Of a stretch of DNA of 61,914 bases, positions 53,922 through 61,914 are shown piece by piece. This stretch comes from Saccharofermentans sp. (lineage in GTDB: Bacteria; Bacillota; Clostridia; Saccharofermentanales; Saccharofermentanaceae). Position 1 is the stretch's first letter. Each line of letters opens with the position of its first letter. The notes beneath the pieces are model-generated. The model saw only the letters and a program-made list of their open reading frames with translations. It did not search any database and was not told where the DNA came from. Where the stretch lies: contig JAKSRI010000015.1 in assembly GCA_024403695.1 (NCBI GenBank), positions 1 to 61,914 on the forward strand. The letters are read 5' to 3'. Both the position numbers and the translations under genes were made by a program.

Positions 53922-53930
53922 TGTTATAAT
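53922..53930 (+). promoter_or_regulatory. Extended -10 promoter for pyrimidine-nucleoside phosphorylase
   Basis: TGTTATAAT (TGn plus perfect TATAAT), 27 bases before the start codon, in an AT-rich divergent gap. No good -35 at the right distance. Confidence 0.6.
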
Positions 53931-53957
53931 TATTTTAGTAATTTCAGGAGGCGCACC

Positions 53958-55283
53958 ATGAACATCGTTGATGTTATTTTAGATAAGAGATATGGCCGTG
54001 AATTAAGCGATGAGCAGATACAGTTTTTTATTGACGGAGTGACTGATAAGTCCATTCCTGACTATCAGATTTCTGCACTTCTTATGGCTATTGTGCTTAA
54101 TGGTATGAGTGAACGTGAGATGACTACCATGACGCTTGCTATGGCGGCTTCTGGTCAGCAAAATGACTTGTCTTATGTGGATGGTATTCCTGTAGATAAA
54201 CATAGTACTGGCGGTGTTGGTGATAAGATTACTCCTCTTGTTATGCCTTTGTGTGCGACATTTGGAGTGCAGAGTGTAAAGTTATCTGGTCGTGGTCTTG
54301 GTTTTACTGGAGGTACTGTTGATAAGTTTGAATCTATTGATGGTTTCCAGATTGAAGTGCCACAGGAGAAGTTTCCTGAACTTGTAAAAGCAACTGGCAT
54401 GGTTATTTCGGGCCAGACCCCTGATCTCGCACCTGCAGACAAGGTGCTTTATGCACTTCGTGATGTTACTGGCACTGTGGATTCTATTCCACTTATCGCG
54501 TCTTCTATTATGAGTAAGAAGATTGCAGGTGGTGCCAAAGCTATCGTCCTTGACGTTACTTGCGGTAGCGGTGCTTTCATGAAGACTCCTGAGCGTGCGC
54601 GTGAGCTGGCAGAGGCCATGATTAAGATTGGTAACCTCGCAGGACGTAAGACAATCGCGGTTATTACAGACATGGACCAGCCTTTGGGAAGAACATGTGG
54701 TAACGCCCTCGAAATGATGGAGGTTTTCGAGACCTTAATAGGTAAGGGCGCACCTGACGTGGTGGAGGTTGCTTCTGTTATCGCAGCCAATATGGTAGAG
54801 CTTGCAGGCAAGAACGGCGACCTTACAGGGGATGCCCTTGTGGAGGAGTGTAAGAAGCGTCTCGTTAATGGCGAAGCACTGGAGAAATACTACGAGCTTA
54901 TTATTGCTCAGGGCGGTCAGGTTATGCCTAATGGAGCACCTGTTTATAAGGTAAAGCCATTCGAGGAGATTCGAGTTACTTCTCCCGAAACTGGATATAT
55001 TAGTGGAATTAAAGCCGATGTTGTAGGTCATGCATCTGTTATGTTAGGTGCTGGTAGGGTTACGAAAGAGGACAACATCGATTATGGTGCAGGCATTAGT
55101 TTTTATCGCAAGGTTGGTGACTATGTCAGACGTGGAGATGTGCTTTGCTCTTTCTCTCGTGGTGAGAATTCAGATGCTGATGAAGGCGTTCTTTACGATG
55201 TGATGGAATACATCTTGGATGCTTATTCATTTAGTACTGAACCAGTGGAAAAGAAGCCTTCAATAATTGACATTATAAGGTGA
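53958..55283 (+). CDS. pdp: Pyrimidine-nucleoside (thymidine) phosphorylase
   Basis: A 441-residue enzyme that splits uridine, deoxyuridine or thymidine with phosphate in nucleoside salvage. The family pattern is strong: DKHSTGGVGDKITPLVMPL, SGRGLGFTGGTVDKFESI (phosphate and base binding), LKSDQMS-like ADKVLYALRDVTGTVDSIPLI (residue 155 on), SRARSGAFMKT-like GSGAFMKTPERARELA, and a C-terminal alpha/beta domain. Length fits the Firmicutes Pdp class, which is less specific than DeoA. Strong site CAGGAGG. Confidence 0.92.
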   Translation: MNIVDVILDKRYGRELSDEQIQFFIDGVTDKSIPDYQISALLMAIVLNGMSEREMTTMTLAMAASGQQNDLSYVDGIPVDKHSTGGVGDKITPLVMPLCATFGVQSVKLSGRGLGFTGGTVDKFESIDGFQIEVPQEKFPELVKATGMVISGQTPDLAPADKVLYALRDVTGTVDSIPLIASSIMSKKIAGGAKAIVLDVTCGSGAFMKTPERARELAEAMIKIGNLAGRKTIAVITDMDQPLGRTCGNALEMMEVFETLIGKGAPDVVEVASVIAANMVELAGKNGDLTGDALVEECKKRLVNGEALEKYYELIIAQGGQVMPNGAPVYKVKPFEEIRVTSPETGYISGIKADVVGHASVMLGAGRVTKEDNIDYGAGISFYRKVGDYVRRGDVLCSFSRGENSDADEGVLYDVMEYILDAYSFSTEPVEKKPSIIDIIR

Positions 55284-55328
55284 TTTGAATATAATTAGAA
55301 CAAATGTTCATTGTTGTAGGGAGTACTA

Positions 55329-55886
55329 ATGGAACCAGCTAGTAAAACTTATATTGGAATTGATCCAGGATATGCCATTACAGGTTATGGAATTATATCT
55401 AAGGTCGGTAATAAGCTTAGCGTGGTTGATTATGGTGCTATTACTACTAAGGCTGGCGTAGACTTTCCTCAGCGACTTCTGACTATTAATGATACTATTC
55501 GTGGAATCCTTGATATTTATAAGCCTGATTATATGAGTATCGAGGAGTTATTCTTGTATCGTAATACCACTACTGCTATTGGTACTGCTCAGGCCAGAGG
55601 TGTAGTTATTCTCGAGGCTGCTAGAGCTGGTATTCCTGTTTATGAGTTTACTCCTGCGCAGGTTAAGCTGGCAGTTACAGGTTATGGTAAAGCTGATAAG
55701 AATCAGGTTTCTCAGATGGTTATGAGACTTCTTAATCTTAAAGAGATGCCTAAGCCTGATGATGTTACAGATGCCTTGGCTATGGCGATTTGTCTGGCCA
55801 ATACTGGTACAGGATTTGCTGGTAAGGCTGTATCTGGTTATCAGTATGGACGTTATGGATATAGTAAGCGTAATGAATTTGGTTGA
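55329..55886 (+). CDS. ruvC: Crossover junction endodeoxyribonuclease RuvC
   Basis: A 185-residue RNase H-fold resolvase that cuts Holliday junctions. Catalytic acidic positions are visible in GIDPGYAITGYGII (Asp near 11), SIEELFLYRN (Glu near 78) and DDVTDALAMAICLA. GTAGGGAG precedes the ATG. It heads the ruvCAB set (15 bases to ruvA). A clean promoter was not seen in the 45-base gap before it, so it may be read through from pdp. Confidence 0.94.
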   Translation: MEPASKTYIGIDPGYAITGYGIISKVGNKLSVVDYGAITTKAGVDFPQRLLTINDTIRGILDIYKPDYMSIEELFLYRNTTTAIGTAQARGVVILEAARAGIPVYEFTPAQVKLAVTGYGKADKNQVSQMVMRLLNLKEMPKPDDVTDALAMAICLANTGTGFAGKAVSGYQYGRYGYSKRNEFG

Positions 55887-55900
55887 TTGGAGTTTAAGAT

Positions 55901-56515
55901 ATGTATTCTTATATTAAGGGTGAGTTGGTAAAGAGAACTGATGACTATGTAGTTGTTGATAATAATGGTATCGGATATGAGATTTTGTGTCCGGCTGCTT
56001 TGTCTTTGAATCTTGGTGATGTTGGATCACAGGTTACATGCTGGATTTATCAGAGTGTACGTGAGGACGATATTTCTCTTTATGGATTTGCTTCACCTGA
56101 AGAGAAGGACATGTTCTTGCTTCTTATTACAGTAAGTGGTATCGGTCCTAAGGTGGCACATTCTATTTGTTCACAGATGGATCCAGGAACTCTTGCTATG
56201 ACAGTAATTAATGGTGATGTTAAGGCACTTACATCAGTTAAGGGTCTTGGTAAGAAGGGTGCAGAACGTATTATTCTGGAGATTTCTGATAAGCTTAAGA
56301 AGTCAGGTGCAGCGGCTTCTTCCACAGTATCTAAGCTCACAGTTCCATCTGGTGGAAGAGTTATTGTTAATAACGATGCAGCTGATGCAGTTGAGGCTCT
56401 TATGGTTCTCGGATACAAAGAGGCAGATGCTCAGGAAGCTGTTAATAGCGTATATGAGGATGGCATTGATTTACAGGAACTCATAAGACGTTCTTTACGT
56501 GCACTTGCTAAATAA
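55901..56515 (+). CDS. ruvA: Holliday junction branch migration protein RuvA
   Basis: A 204-residue junction-binding subunit that loads RuvB. It begins [23 protein letters not shown] (the OB fold), has two helix-hairpin-helix motifs ([12 protein letters not shown] and [16 protein letters not shown]), and ends in the RuvB-contacting domain ([20 protein letters not shown]). Length is normal. It is 14 bases before ruvB. Confidence 0.95.
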   Translation: MYSYIKGELVKRTDDYVVVDNNGIGYEILCPAALSLNLGDVGSQVTCWIYQSVREDDISLYGFASPEEKDMFLLLITVSGIGPKVAHSICSQMDPGTLAMTVINGDVKALTSVKGLGKKGAERIILEISDKLKKSGAAASSTVSKLTVPSGGRVIVNNDAADAVEALMVLGYKEADAQEAVNSVYEDGIDLQELIRRSLRALAK

Positions 56516-56529
56516 TTACAGAGGTAAAT

Positions 56530-57621
56530 ATGAATTACGATTCTGATATGGGTTATGAGGAAGAACGAGTTCTGGGTCGTACCAGACAGTTCAATGATAT
56601 TGATGAGAAGAGCTTAAGACCGGTATCTTTCGAAGACTATAGTGGTCAGAAGAAGGTAAAGGAGAATCTTAAGATTTTTATTGAAGGTGCAAAGTCTCGT
56701 GAAGAGGCTCTGGACCATGTTCTTTTATATGGCCCTCCTGGACTTGGTAAGACAACACTTGCAGGCATTATTGCTGCAGAGATGGGTGTAACTATGCATA
56801 TTACTACTGGTCCTTCTATCGAGAAGCCAGGTGATATTGTAGCTTTGCTTACAAATCTTAATGAGAATGACGTTCTTTTTATCGATGAGATTCATAGACT
56901 TAATAAGAGTGTAGAAGAAGTATTGTACCCAGCGATGGAGGATGGATGTGTTGACATCATGATTGGTAAAGGCCCATCAGCTAGATCTATCAGAATGGAT
57001 CTTCCTCATTTTACTTTGGTAGGTGCTACTACACGTGCAGGTATGTTGTCTGCACCTTTAAGAGATAGATTTGGTATTATTCATCGTCTGGAACTTTATG
57101 AGCCTGAAGAGCTTGCTAATATTCTCTCCAGAGATGCAAATCTTCTTAATATTGAGATAGATGAAGAGGGATTAAGTAATATTGCTTCTCGTTCCAGAGG
57201 TACTCCTAGAATCGCTATCAGACTTTTGAAGCGTATGAGAGATTATGCTGCATTTAAGAAATCTAGTGTGATCAATAAGGAAATTTCTGATTTTGGTCTA
57301 CAGTCATTGGAGATTGACTCTATCGGTCTTGATGCAGTAGATAGACGCATTCTTACTACAATTGCTGATGTGTTTAAGGGTGGACCAGTTGGTCTTGAGA
57401 CTCTTGCTGCTTGTACAGGTGAAGATCCTATTACTATTGAAGATGTTTATGAACCATTCCTTCTTCAGAATGGTTTCTTAGCTAAGACTCCACGAGGAAG
57501 AGTGCTTACTCTAAGAGCGTTTGAACACTTGGGTATTACTATTCCACCTCAGTTCTATGATAAGAACAAATCTACTATCAGTAATATAAGTATTGAAGAT
57601 ATATCAGGAGGCAATAAGTAA
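56530..57621 (+). CDS. ruvB: Holliday junction branch migration helicase RuvB
   Basis: A 363-residue AAA+ motor that drives branch migration with RuvA. It has the [19 protein letters not shown] start region, Walker [13 protein letters not shown], Walker B FIDEIHRL, sensor-1 [10 protein letters not shown], arginine finger LRDRFG, and a winged-helix C-terminal domain ([21 protein letters not shown], residues about 311-331). The N-terminus has an extra 30 acidic residues compared with many RuvB proteins. The stop overlaps the queH start (TAATG). Confidence 0.96.
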   Translation: MNYDSDMGYEEERVLGRTRQFNDIDEKSLRPVSFEDYSGQKKVKENLKIFIEGAKSREEALDHVLLYGPPGLGKTTLAGIIAAEMGVTMHITTGPSIEKPGDIVALLTNLNENDVLFIDEIHRLNKSVEEVLYPAMEDGCVDIMIGKGPSARSIRMDLPHFTLVGATTRAGMLSAPLRDRFGIIHRLELYEPEELANILSRDANLLNIEIDEEGLSNIASRSRGTPRIAIRLLKRMRDYAAFKKSSVINKEISDFGLQSLEIDSIGLDAVDRRILTTIADVFKGGPVGLETLAACTGEDPITIEDVYEPFLLQNGFLAKTPRGRVLTLRAFEHLGITIPPQFYDKNKSTISNISIEDISGGNK

Positions 57622-58175
57622 TGTCATTGCTACTTCATGCCTGCTGTGGTCCTTGTGCCATGTATCCTGTGGATATGCTGCTTAAGGCTCAAAGAGACCT
57701 TGATTTATATTGGTTTAATCCTAATATTCATCCTGAGTTCGAGTTTAATAGAAGATTGGAGAATCTGCGTAAGGTTGCTTCACATTATAATGTTGCTTTG
57801 CATGAAGAGGGTGAATGTCAGGAAGAATACTGGTTGGGTAAGACCTATCTTCAGGAATTTAATTCTCGTTGTGAGATGTGCTATGACGTGAGAATGGAAG
57901 CTACTGCAAAGTATGCTGCAGAACATGGTTATGAAGCGTTCTGTACGACATTACTTGTTAGTCCATATCAGCAGCATGAAGTGATTTGTGAGACTGCTAA
58001 GCGCTATGCGACTAAGTATGGTGTGGAATTTGAATACTATGATTTCAGACCTGGTTTCCGTGAAGGTCAGAATATGGCTAGAGAAATAGAGTTATACAGA
58101 CAGAAGTTTTGTGGTTGTATTTTCTCTTTAGAGGATTCTAAGTTTAAAGATAAGATAATTAAGAGTTTTGAATAA
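57621..58175 (+). CDS. queH: Epoxyqueuosine reductase QueH
   Basis: A 184-residue iron-sulfur protein that reduces epoxyqueuosine to queuosine in tRNA, replacing QueG in many bacteria. The N-terminal HACCGPCAMYPVDML with its cysteine pair, the SRCEMCYDVRME cysteines and the late FCGCIFS cysteines are the family's metal-binding positions; YWFNPNIHPEFEF is also conserved. It is coupled to ruvB by a one-base overlap. No other queuosine genes lie in the window. Confidence 0.9.
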   Translation: MSLLLHACCGPCAMYPVDMLLKAQRDLDLYWFNPNIHPEFEFNRRLENLRKVASHYNVALHEEGECQEEYWLGKTYLQEFNSRCEMCYDVRMEATAKYAAEHGYEAFCTTLLVSPYQQHEVICETAKRYATKYGVEFEYYDFRPGFREGQNMAREIELYRQKFCGCIFSLEDSKFKDKIIKSFE

Positions 58176-58216
58176 AGTGATATACTATCTTCATTGTTTT
58201 TGAAATGAGGATAGAT

Positions 58217-59185
58217 ATGAACACACACGATTTTTTTATGACTCTTGGTGCCAAGAGCGGACTTGGTCTTGATGCTGAATCAGGACTTCTTACAGGTAAC
58301 AGTAATGGTTTTAAGGTTAATGTTCTTCCTGGTGGTAAGCTTAAGATATATGTAGCACCTGTGAAGGATTGTAATCATCCTAATGGTGATCAGGTTAAAG
58401 CGATTCTTAATAATGAAGACATTACGAGTGTTGAGAAGAATGGTGAGGTTGTAGTTATTACAACAAAATCCATTTCCTCAAATGTAAATGGTGCTAGCAT
58501 AGCGGCTAATATTATTTCTTCAATTACATTGGCTCTTAATAATAACGGCTATGTGGATGATAGTGAGAACTGTGCTTCAGATATGGAGATAACAGGTAAG
58601 AAGTTTGTTTCTGTTTCTGGTGATAGTCTTTCTGATTATTTGAATTCTGTACTTGGCATTTTTATAGGTGGTGCAATTGCATTTGGAATTATGTGGTTGC
58701 TTGGCAATGTATCTAGTATGCTTGCCGGATGGTTTACATTTGTAATTCTATTATTCCTACCAGTTTTGGGATTTGAAATAGCACATGGTAAGAAAAATAT
58801 TATTGGAATGATTATCCTTTTTGTAGGTGTATTTATCACTGCTGATCTTTTAGTTCGAATTAAGGTGACTGCAGATACTATGCAGGAAATAAGATCGTAT
58901 AATTACGCTGCAAATCAGCTAAATCCAATTCTTAAGGAACTTACTAACGGTCAGACAATGGAACAGATAAATATGAGTTTCAGACAGGTATTTGCTAATG
59001 TTCCATCAGTATTTAGCGCACCAGCTCAAGTTTTAAAACAATTTGTTATTGGATATGCACTTTCAGTTATTTATTTTACTTTGTCTTTATCTAGCTATCT
59101 TTTGGGCAACAAAAGCTTGTTTGATTACTTCTTTAATATTTATGGTTCAATTACTGGTAGCGAGAGAACAAGAGGTAAATACTAA
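58217..59185 (+). CDS. Hypothetical multi-pass membrane protein
   Basis: A 322-residue protein I do not recognise. Residues about 1-140 are soluble and begin MNTHDFFMTLGAKSGLGLD. Three hydrophobic segments follow (about 155-175, 178-196, 203-222: LGIFIGGAIAFGIMWLLG, TFVILLFLPVLGFEIA, IIGMIILFVGVFITADLL) and a fourth near 285-305. I use the second ATG (58217), since ATGAGGAT before it makes a good ribosome binding site. A weak promoter may lie in the preceding gap. It converges on the large membrane protein and shares a hairpin terminator with it. Confidence 0.65.
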   Translation: MNTHDFFMTLGAKSGLGLDAESGLLTGNSNGFKVNVLPGGKLKIYVAPVKDCNHPNGDQVKAILNNEDITSVEKNGEVVVITTKSISSNVNGASIAANIISSITLALNNNGYVDDSENCASDMEITGKKFVSVSGDSLSDYLNSVLGIFIGGAIAFGIMWLLGNVSSMLAGWFTFVILLFLPVLGFEIAHGKKNIIGMIILFVGVFITADLLVRIKVTADTMQEIRSYNYAANQLNPILKELTNGQTMEQINMSFRQVFANVPSVFSAPAQVLKQFVIGYALSVIYFTLSLSSYLLGNKSLFDYFFNIYGSITGSERTRGKY

Positions 59186-59214
59186 TTAATATAAATATTT
59201 TTATCAATTTAATA

Positions 59215-59245
59215 AGCCCTGCAATCGTTGAAGAATTGCAGGGCT
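59215..59245. terminator. Hairpin between convergent genes
   Basis: AGCCCTGCAAT / ATTGCAGGGCT, a perfect 11-base stem with a nine-base loop. Flanks are AT-rich but have no long T run on either strand, so it probably serves both genes with moderate strength. Confidence 0.75.
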
Positions 59246-59268
59246 ATTTGATTAAATTTATTTACTAA

Positions 59269-61410
59269 TTACTTCCAGCTGAAGTGGTAGCTATCAATAG
59301 TGAAGTGGTTTGTATGATCATCTGTCTTACACTCGATAGTTACAAGAACCTTGCTATTAGCAGGGATGGACTTAGCTGTTGCAGTACCAATGAATGAGTT
59401 CTCAGTAGAGTCATTCTTAAATGTGAAGTACTCAGAAGAGATAGAAGTAATCTTAACACCTGTGTTGATTCTGATTGTCATGTTATCAAGTCTAGAACCA
59501 AGGTTGATATCTTCCTTACCATTGTTTGTAATCTCGATATCGAACTTGAATCCATCAGAAGTAGAGGATGGGTTCTTAATATGATAACTGAACTGTGGCT
59601 CAGGCTGCTTCTCACCAGTAGGTTTCTTAGTTGTTGTAGCCTCAGTTGTTGGCTCTGTAGTAGCTTCAGTTGTTGCTTCTGTTGTTGTTTCCTCAGTAGT
59701 CTCAGATGGCTCTGTTGTAGCCTCAGTAGTAGCTTCTGTAGTTGCTTCAGTTGTAGCAACAGTTGTTGCCTCAGTAGTAGCAGCAGTTGTTTCCTCAGAA
59801 GGTTTTGTCTCCTTCTCCTCAGTTTCCTTTGTCTTTACAGTGCCAATAGCTGTTGGTTCAGCGTTCTTCTTTCCAAACCAGTTATCGAAGTTCTCAAATA
59901 TGAAGAAGAAACCAAGCACTACAACAAAGAATACAACAAGAGCAATGATTGAACCCTTACCTGGTTCTTTCTGCTTCTTGTCTTTCTTGCGCTTCTTGTT
60001 ATTAATTGTTGTGACAGGCTGAATGTTACCACGCTGTGAAGCGGCATTAGTTGTCTGTCCCTGTCTTGGTGTACCAGCAGGTGATGGCTTTCCCTTTGCT
60101 GCGAAAGGAGAAGCGTCTCCGTTCTGTACGCTACCAGGTCTAACTGCAGCCGCAGGTCTCTTAATTGGCTGTCTAGGTGCAGTTGCAGCTGCGTTACCCT
60201 TTACAGGAGTAGTAGCTGGCTTTGTAGACTCTGTATTCTGTGCAGGTTTTGTTTCTGGTGCCTTTGTTTCAGGATCCTTGGCTTCTGGGGCTTTTGCCTC
60301 AGGTGTTACAGGAGCTTTAGATTCTGGTGCCTTCGCCTCAGGTGCTTTTGCTTCTGGACCCTTTTTCTCTGGTTCTGAAGTAGCTGGTGCAGGTTTTTCT
60401 GCTGGTGCTACAGGTGCTGCCTCTTCAACGTTAGCCTTCTTACGCTTTCCGAAAGCGCCTACACCGGAAGTAACCTTACCATATGTCTGAAGGTTGGATT
60501 TCTTCTCAGATGGTGCAGGGGAAGGAGCTGTTGCAGGTGCTGCAGGTGCTGCAGGTGCTTTAGCAGCTGGTGTTACAAATGGATTAATGCTCTCTGCTTC
60601 CTTATCAAGTTCAAGCTCATCTTCAATTGGGTTTGCAAAAGAGCTGTTCTGGTTGTTAGAAGAAGCTGCAAAGTCTAGATCGTCTCCAGCCTTAAATGGA
60701 TTATCATCGATATCACCGGCAAATGCCTTGAGATCTGGATCTTCCATATCGAAGTCGTTATTCTTGTCGATTCCAGATTCTGCAGAAGTGAATACAGGTG
60801 CAGGAATAATTTCCTCTGGCTCAGCAGGAGCAGCATCAGCAATAACTGCATCTTCCTTTGGTGCTTCTACCTTAGGCTCTTCTTTAATCTCAGGAGCCTT
60901 AGCTTCAACTTCTGGTTCAGCCTTAAGCTTTGCAAATGGGGAACGAACAGGCTTTGGTTCCTGTGGAGCAGGAGCAGGTTCTTCCTTAGCTACAGGAGCT
61001 GGAGCAGGCTTTTCCTCTACTGGTGCAGGTGCTGGTGTAGCTGCAGGTGCAGGAGCTGCTGAAGGAGCAGGTGCGAATGCAGGCTTAGCAGCAGCGCCGC
61101 CCAATGGAGCAAAAGCAGAAATAGTTGGATCAAATTCAAAATTATCAAACTCATCATCAAGGGAAGACATAGACTTATTTGTCTCTTCCTTAAGCATCTC
61201 TGATACAGAGGATGCAGGATCGTTTGCTTTGAATGAAATAGCAAATGATGAATCTACAATATCTCCAACTTCATCAACTGAATCTGATGAGTTGGAATTG
61301 TATGAACTCTTAAATAGTTTATCCTCACTTGGTGTTGAAGGATCGGAAGGTGGGTTATCACTTCCAAAGAGCTTGTTCTCGTTATCATCTGAACCGAGTA
61401 ACATAGACAT
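59269..61410 (-). CDS. Low-complexity single-pass membrane protein with Thr/Glu repeats
   Basis: A 713-residue protein of unknown function. Residues 1-480 are disordered and rich in Pro, Ala, Glu and Lys, with repeats such as KAPEAKAPESKAP. A basic patch (NNKKRKKDKKQK) precedes one membrane segment (IIALVVFFVVVLGFFFIF, about 492-510), so the long N-terminal part is cytoplasmic. Outside lie a short linker, a Thr/Glu repeat tract (TTEATTEATTE) and a C-terminal beta-rich domain of about 110 residues (FDIEITNNGKEDINLGSRLD) like those that bind peptidoglycan or other ligands. Start preceded by GCGAGG. Confidence 0.75.
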   Translation of the reverse strand: MSMLLGSDDNENKLFGSDNPPSDPSTPSEDKLFKSSYNSNSSDSVDEVGDIVDSSFAISFKANDPASSVSEMLKEETNKSMSSLDDEFDNFEFDPTISAFAPLGGAAAKPAFAPAPSAAPAPAATPAPAPVEEKPAPAPVAKEEPAPAPQEPKPVRSPFAKLKAEPEVEAKAPEIKEEPKVEAPKEDAVIADAAPAEPEEIIPAPVFTSAESGIDKNNDFDMEDPDLKAFAGDIDDNPFKAGDDLDFAASSNNQNSSFANPIEDELELDKEAESINPFVTPAAKAPAAPAAPATAPSPAPSEKKSNLQTYGKVTSGVGAFGKRKKANVEEAAPVAPAEKPAPATSEPEKKGPEAKAPEAKAPESKAPVTPEAKAPEAKDPETKAPETKPAQNTESTKPATTPVKGNAAATAPRQPIKRPAAAVRPGSVQNGDASPFAAKGKPSPAGTPRQGQTTNAASQRGNIQPVTTINNKKRKKDKKQKEPGKGSIIALVVFFVVVLGFFFIFENFDNWFGKKNAEPTAIGTVKTKETEEKETKPSEETTAATTEATTVATTEATTEATTEATTEPSETTEETTTEATTEATTEPTTEATTTKKPTGEKQPEPQFSYHIKNPSSTSDGFKFDIEITNNGKEDINLGSRLDNMTIRINTGVKITSISSEYFTFKNDSTENSFIGTATAKSIPANSKVLVTIECKTDDHTNHFTIDSYHFSWK

Positions 61411-61512
61411 ACCTCGCTTATTATATTTATAATTAATAAAATATTAATTCAATGATTCAAATAAAGCAATTAAATTATCTTGATGTAATGAAAGTGAAAA
61501 ATACAATTCTTG

Positions 61513-61541
61513 TTGACAGATTTTGATTGTGGTGTTATTAT
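61513..61541 (+). promoter_or_regulatory. Promoter of the tRNA-Leu/tRNA-fMet unit
   Basis: TTGACA (61513-61518), a 17-base spacer and TATTAT (61536-61541) with TG at 61533-61534 (extended -10). It lies 15 bases before the tRNA-Leu 5' end. Confidence 0.85.
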
Positions 61542-61556
61542 TTTCTGCGTTGAGAA

Positions 61557-61644
61557 GCTCGTGTGGCGGAATCGGTAGACGCAACGGACTTAAAATCCGT
61601 CGGACTAATAATCCGTACCGGTTCAAGTCCGGTCACGAGCACCA
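61557..61644 (+). tRNA. tRNA-Leu (anticodon TAA)
   Basis: An 88-base class II tRNA with a long variable arm (CGGACTAATAATCCG region) and encoded CCA. Acceptor GCTCGTG pairs with CACGAGC; the anticodon loop CTTAAAA gives TAA, reading TTA/TTG leucine codons. Confidence 0.95.
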
Positions 61645-61656
61645 TCTAACAAATAC

Positions 61657-61733
61657 CGCGGAGTGGAGCAGTTGGTAGCTTGCCGGGCTCATAACCCGGA
61701 GGTCGTGAGGTTCGAGTCCCGCCTCCGCAACCA
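61657..61733 (+). tRNA. Initiator tRNA-fMet (anticodon CAT)
   Basis: A 77-base tRNA with encoded CCA. The first acceptor position is a C opposite A (no Watson-Crick pair), and the anticodon stem has the three G:C pairs GGG/CCC around CTCATAA. Both are hallmarks of the initiator. Twelve bases after tRNA-Leu, so probably co-transcribed. Confidence 0.95.
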
Positions 61734-61738
61734 CTAAT

Positions 61739-61768
61739 AAGTTCGGGTTAATTACCCGAACTTTTTTT
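61739..61768 (+). terminator. Terminator after tRNA-fMet
   Basis: AAGTTCGGGT / ACCCGAACTT with loop TAATT, followed by a run of seven T residues. Confidence 0.95.
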
Positions 61769-61789
61769 ATATCAAAAAACGGTAGTAAC

Positions 61790-61914
61790 ATGGACAAAGA
61801 AGTAAAAGTATTAATTGATAAACTTAACCTTACTAAGATTCTTTCCAAGGAAGAATTCGAGGTGATCTTGTTCCATAATACCTCTGAGATTAGAGCATAC
61901 GCAGCCTGTATAGT
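61790..61914 (+). CDS. 5' end of a gene cut by the window edge, possibly a radical SAM protein (HydE/BioB-like)
   Basis: Forty-one codons from the ATG at 61790 stay open to the window end. The peptide reads MDKEVKVLIDKLNLTKILSK and continues EEFEVILFHNTSEIRAYAAC. A short N-terminal helix of the form LIDKL...LSKEEF...L is typical of HydE, the [FeFe]-hydrogenase maturase, and related radical SAM enzymes such as BioB. The cluster-binding cysteines would lie beyond the window, so this stays tentative. The ribosome binding site is weak (CGGTAG). Confidence 0.45.
   Translation, partial: MDKEVKVLIDKLNLTKILSKEEFEVILFHNTSEIRAYAACI

Noticed and set aside
59640..59780. Short direct repeats that might be a CRISPR array
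   Set aside because: The repeats are in frame within the Thr/Glu tract of a protein gene, with no unique spacers of constant length.
60494..61432. A 312-codon open frame on the plus strand, rich in Ala, Ser and Gly
   Set aside because: It lies fully antisense to the 713-residue membrane protein. Its composition is what the complement of Pro/Ala/Glu-rich repeats gives, and it has no start signals or domain.

Overview
The window looks like a chromosomal segment of a low-GC Gram-positive Clostridia, most likely a Lachnospiraceae member. The grounds are the conserved block priA-def-fmt-rsmB-rlmN-prpC-prkC-rsgA-rpe-thiN, the ispG-polC pair, DUF5688, DUF4214/cell-wall-repeat proteins and VaFE/Cna-B surface proteins. 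Strong AGGAGG-type ribosome binding sites, frequent TAATG/ATGA gene overlaps and TTGACA/TATAAT promoters fit the same group. The species assignment is inference. No phage, insertion sequence or CRISPR array was seen.

Layout. 1-374: AT-rich, no intact gene. 375-6370: mraY on the minus strand, diverging from argS-pepF-rsmF-like methyltransferase. 6470-14746: four tandem paralogous secreted proteins (DUF4214 repeats, a conserved CxxC, then cell-wall-binding repeats), closed by a strong terminator. 14844-23370: rdgB, ACT protein, hom, a small membrane protein, a zinc-ribbon protein, an RmlD-like reductase, a dicarboxylate/amino-acid symporter, a TauE-like permease, a solute-binding lipoprotein and a GNAT-like/MGMT fusion. 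23460-29388: ispG and polC. 29398-41673: the translation, rRNA-modification and Ser/Thr-kinase operon. 41817-48750: DUF5688 plus a 1,989-residue Cna-B/VaFE surface protein. 48884-49512: HicAB. 49573-59185: lysC (minus), a YqeG-like phosphatase, a lipoprotein, tRNA-Lys (minus), a Gfo/Idh oxidoreductase (minus), pyrimidine-nucleoside phosphorylase, ruvCAB, queH and a membrane protein. 59269-61410: a large low-complexity single-pass membrane protein (minus). 61557-61914: tRNA-Leu, tRNA-fMet, and the start of a gene cut by the window edge.

The most striking signal is polC. It sits in its usual place after ispG and is well conserved, but it carries one in-frame TAA (28231-28233) in the polymerase core. 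Separately, the proofreading exonuclease inserted in its PHP domain seems to have lost its catalytic acidic residues while keeping the fold's landmarks. The stop could be a sequencing error or a recent mutation. The degenerate exonuclease involves many residues and cannot be a single-base error.

Other notable points are a 134-bp perfectly identical tract shared by two of the four tandem surface-protein genes, EF-hand-like loops inside the Cna-B domains of the giant surface protein, a terminator-like hairpin between the promoter and start codon of the DUF5688/surface-protein operon, and an extra C-terminal extracellular repeat domain on the PASTA kinase.
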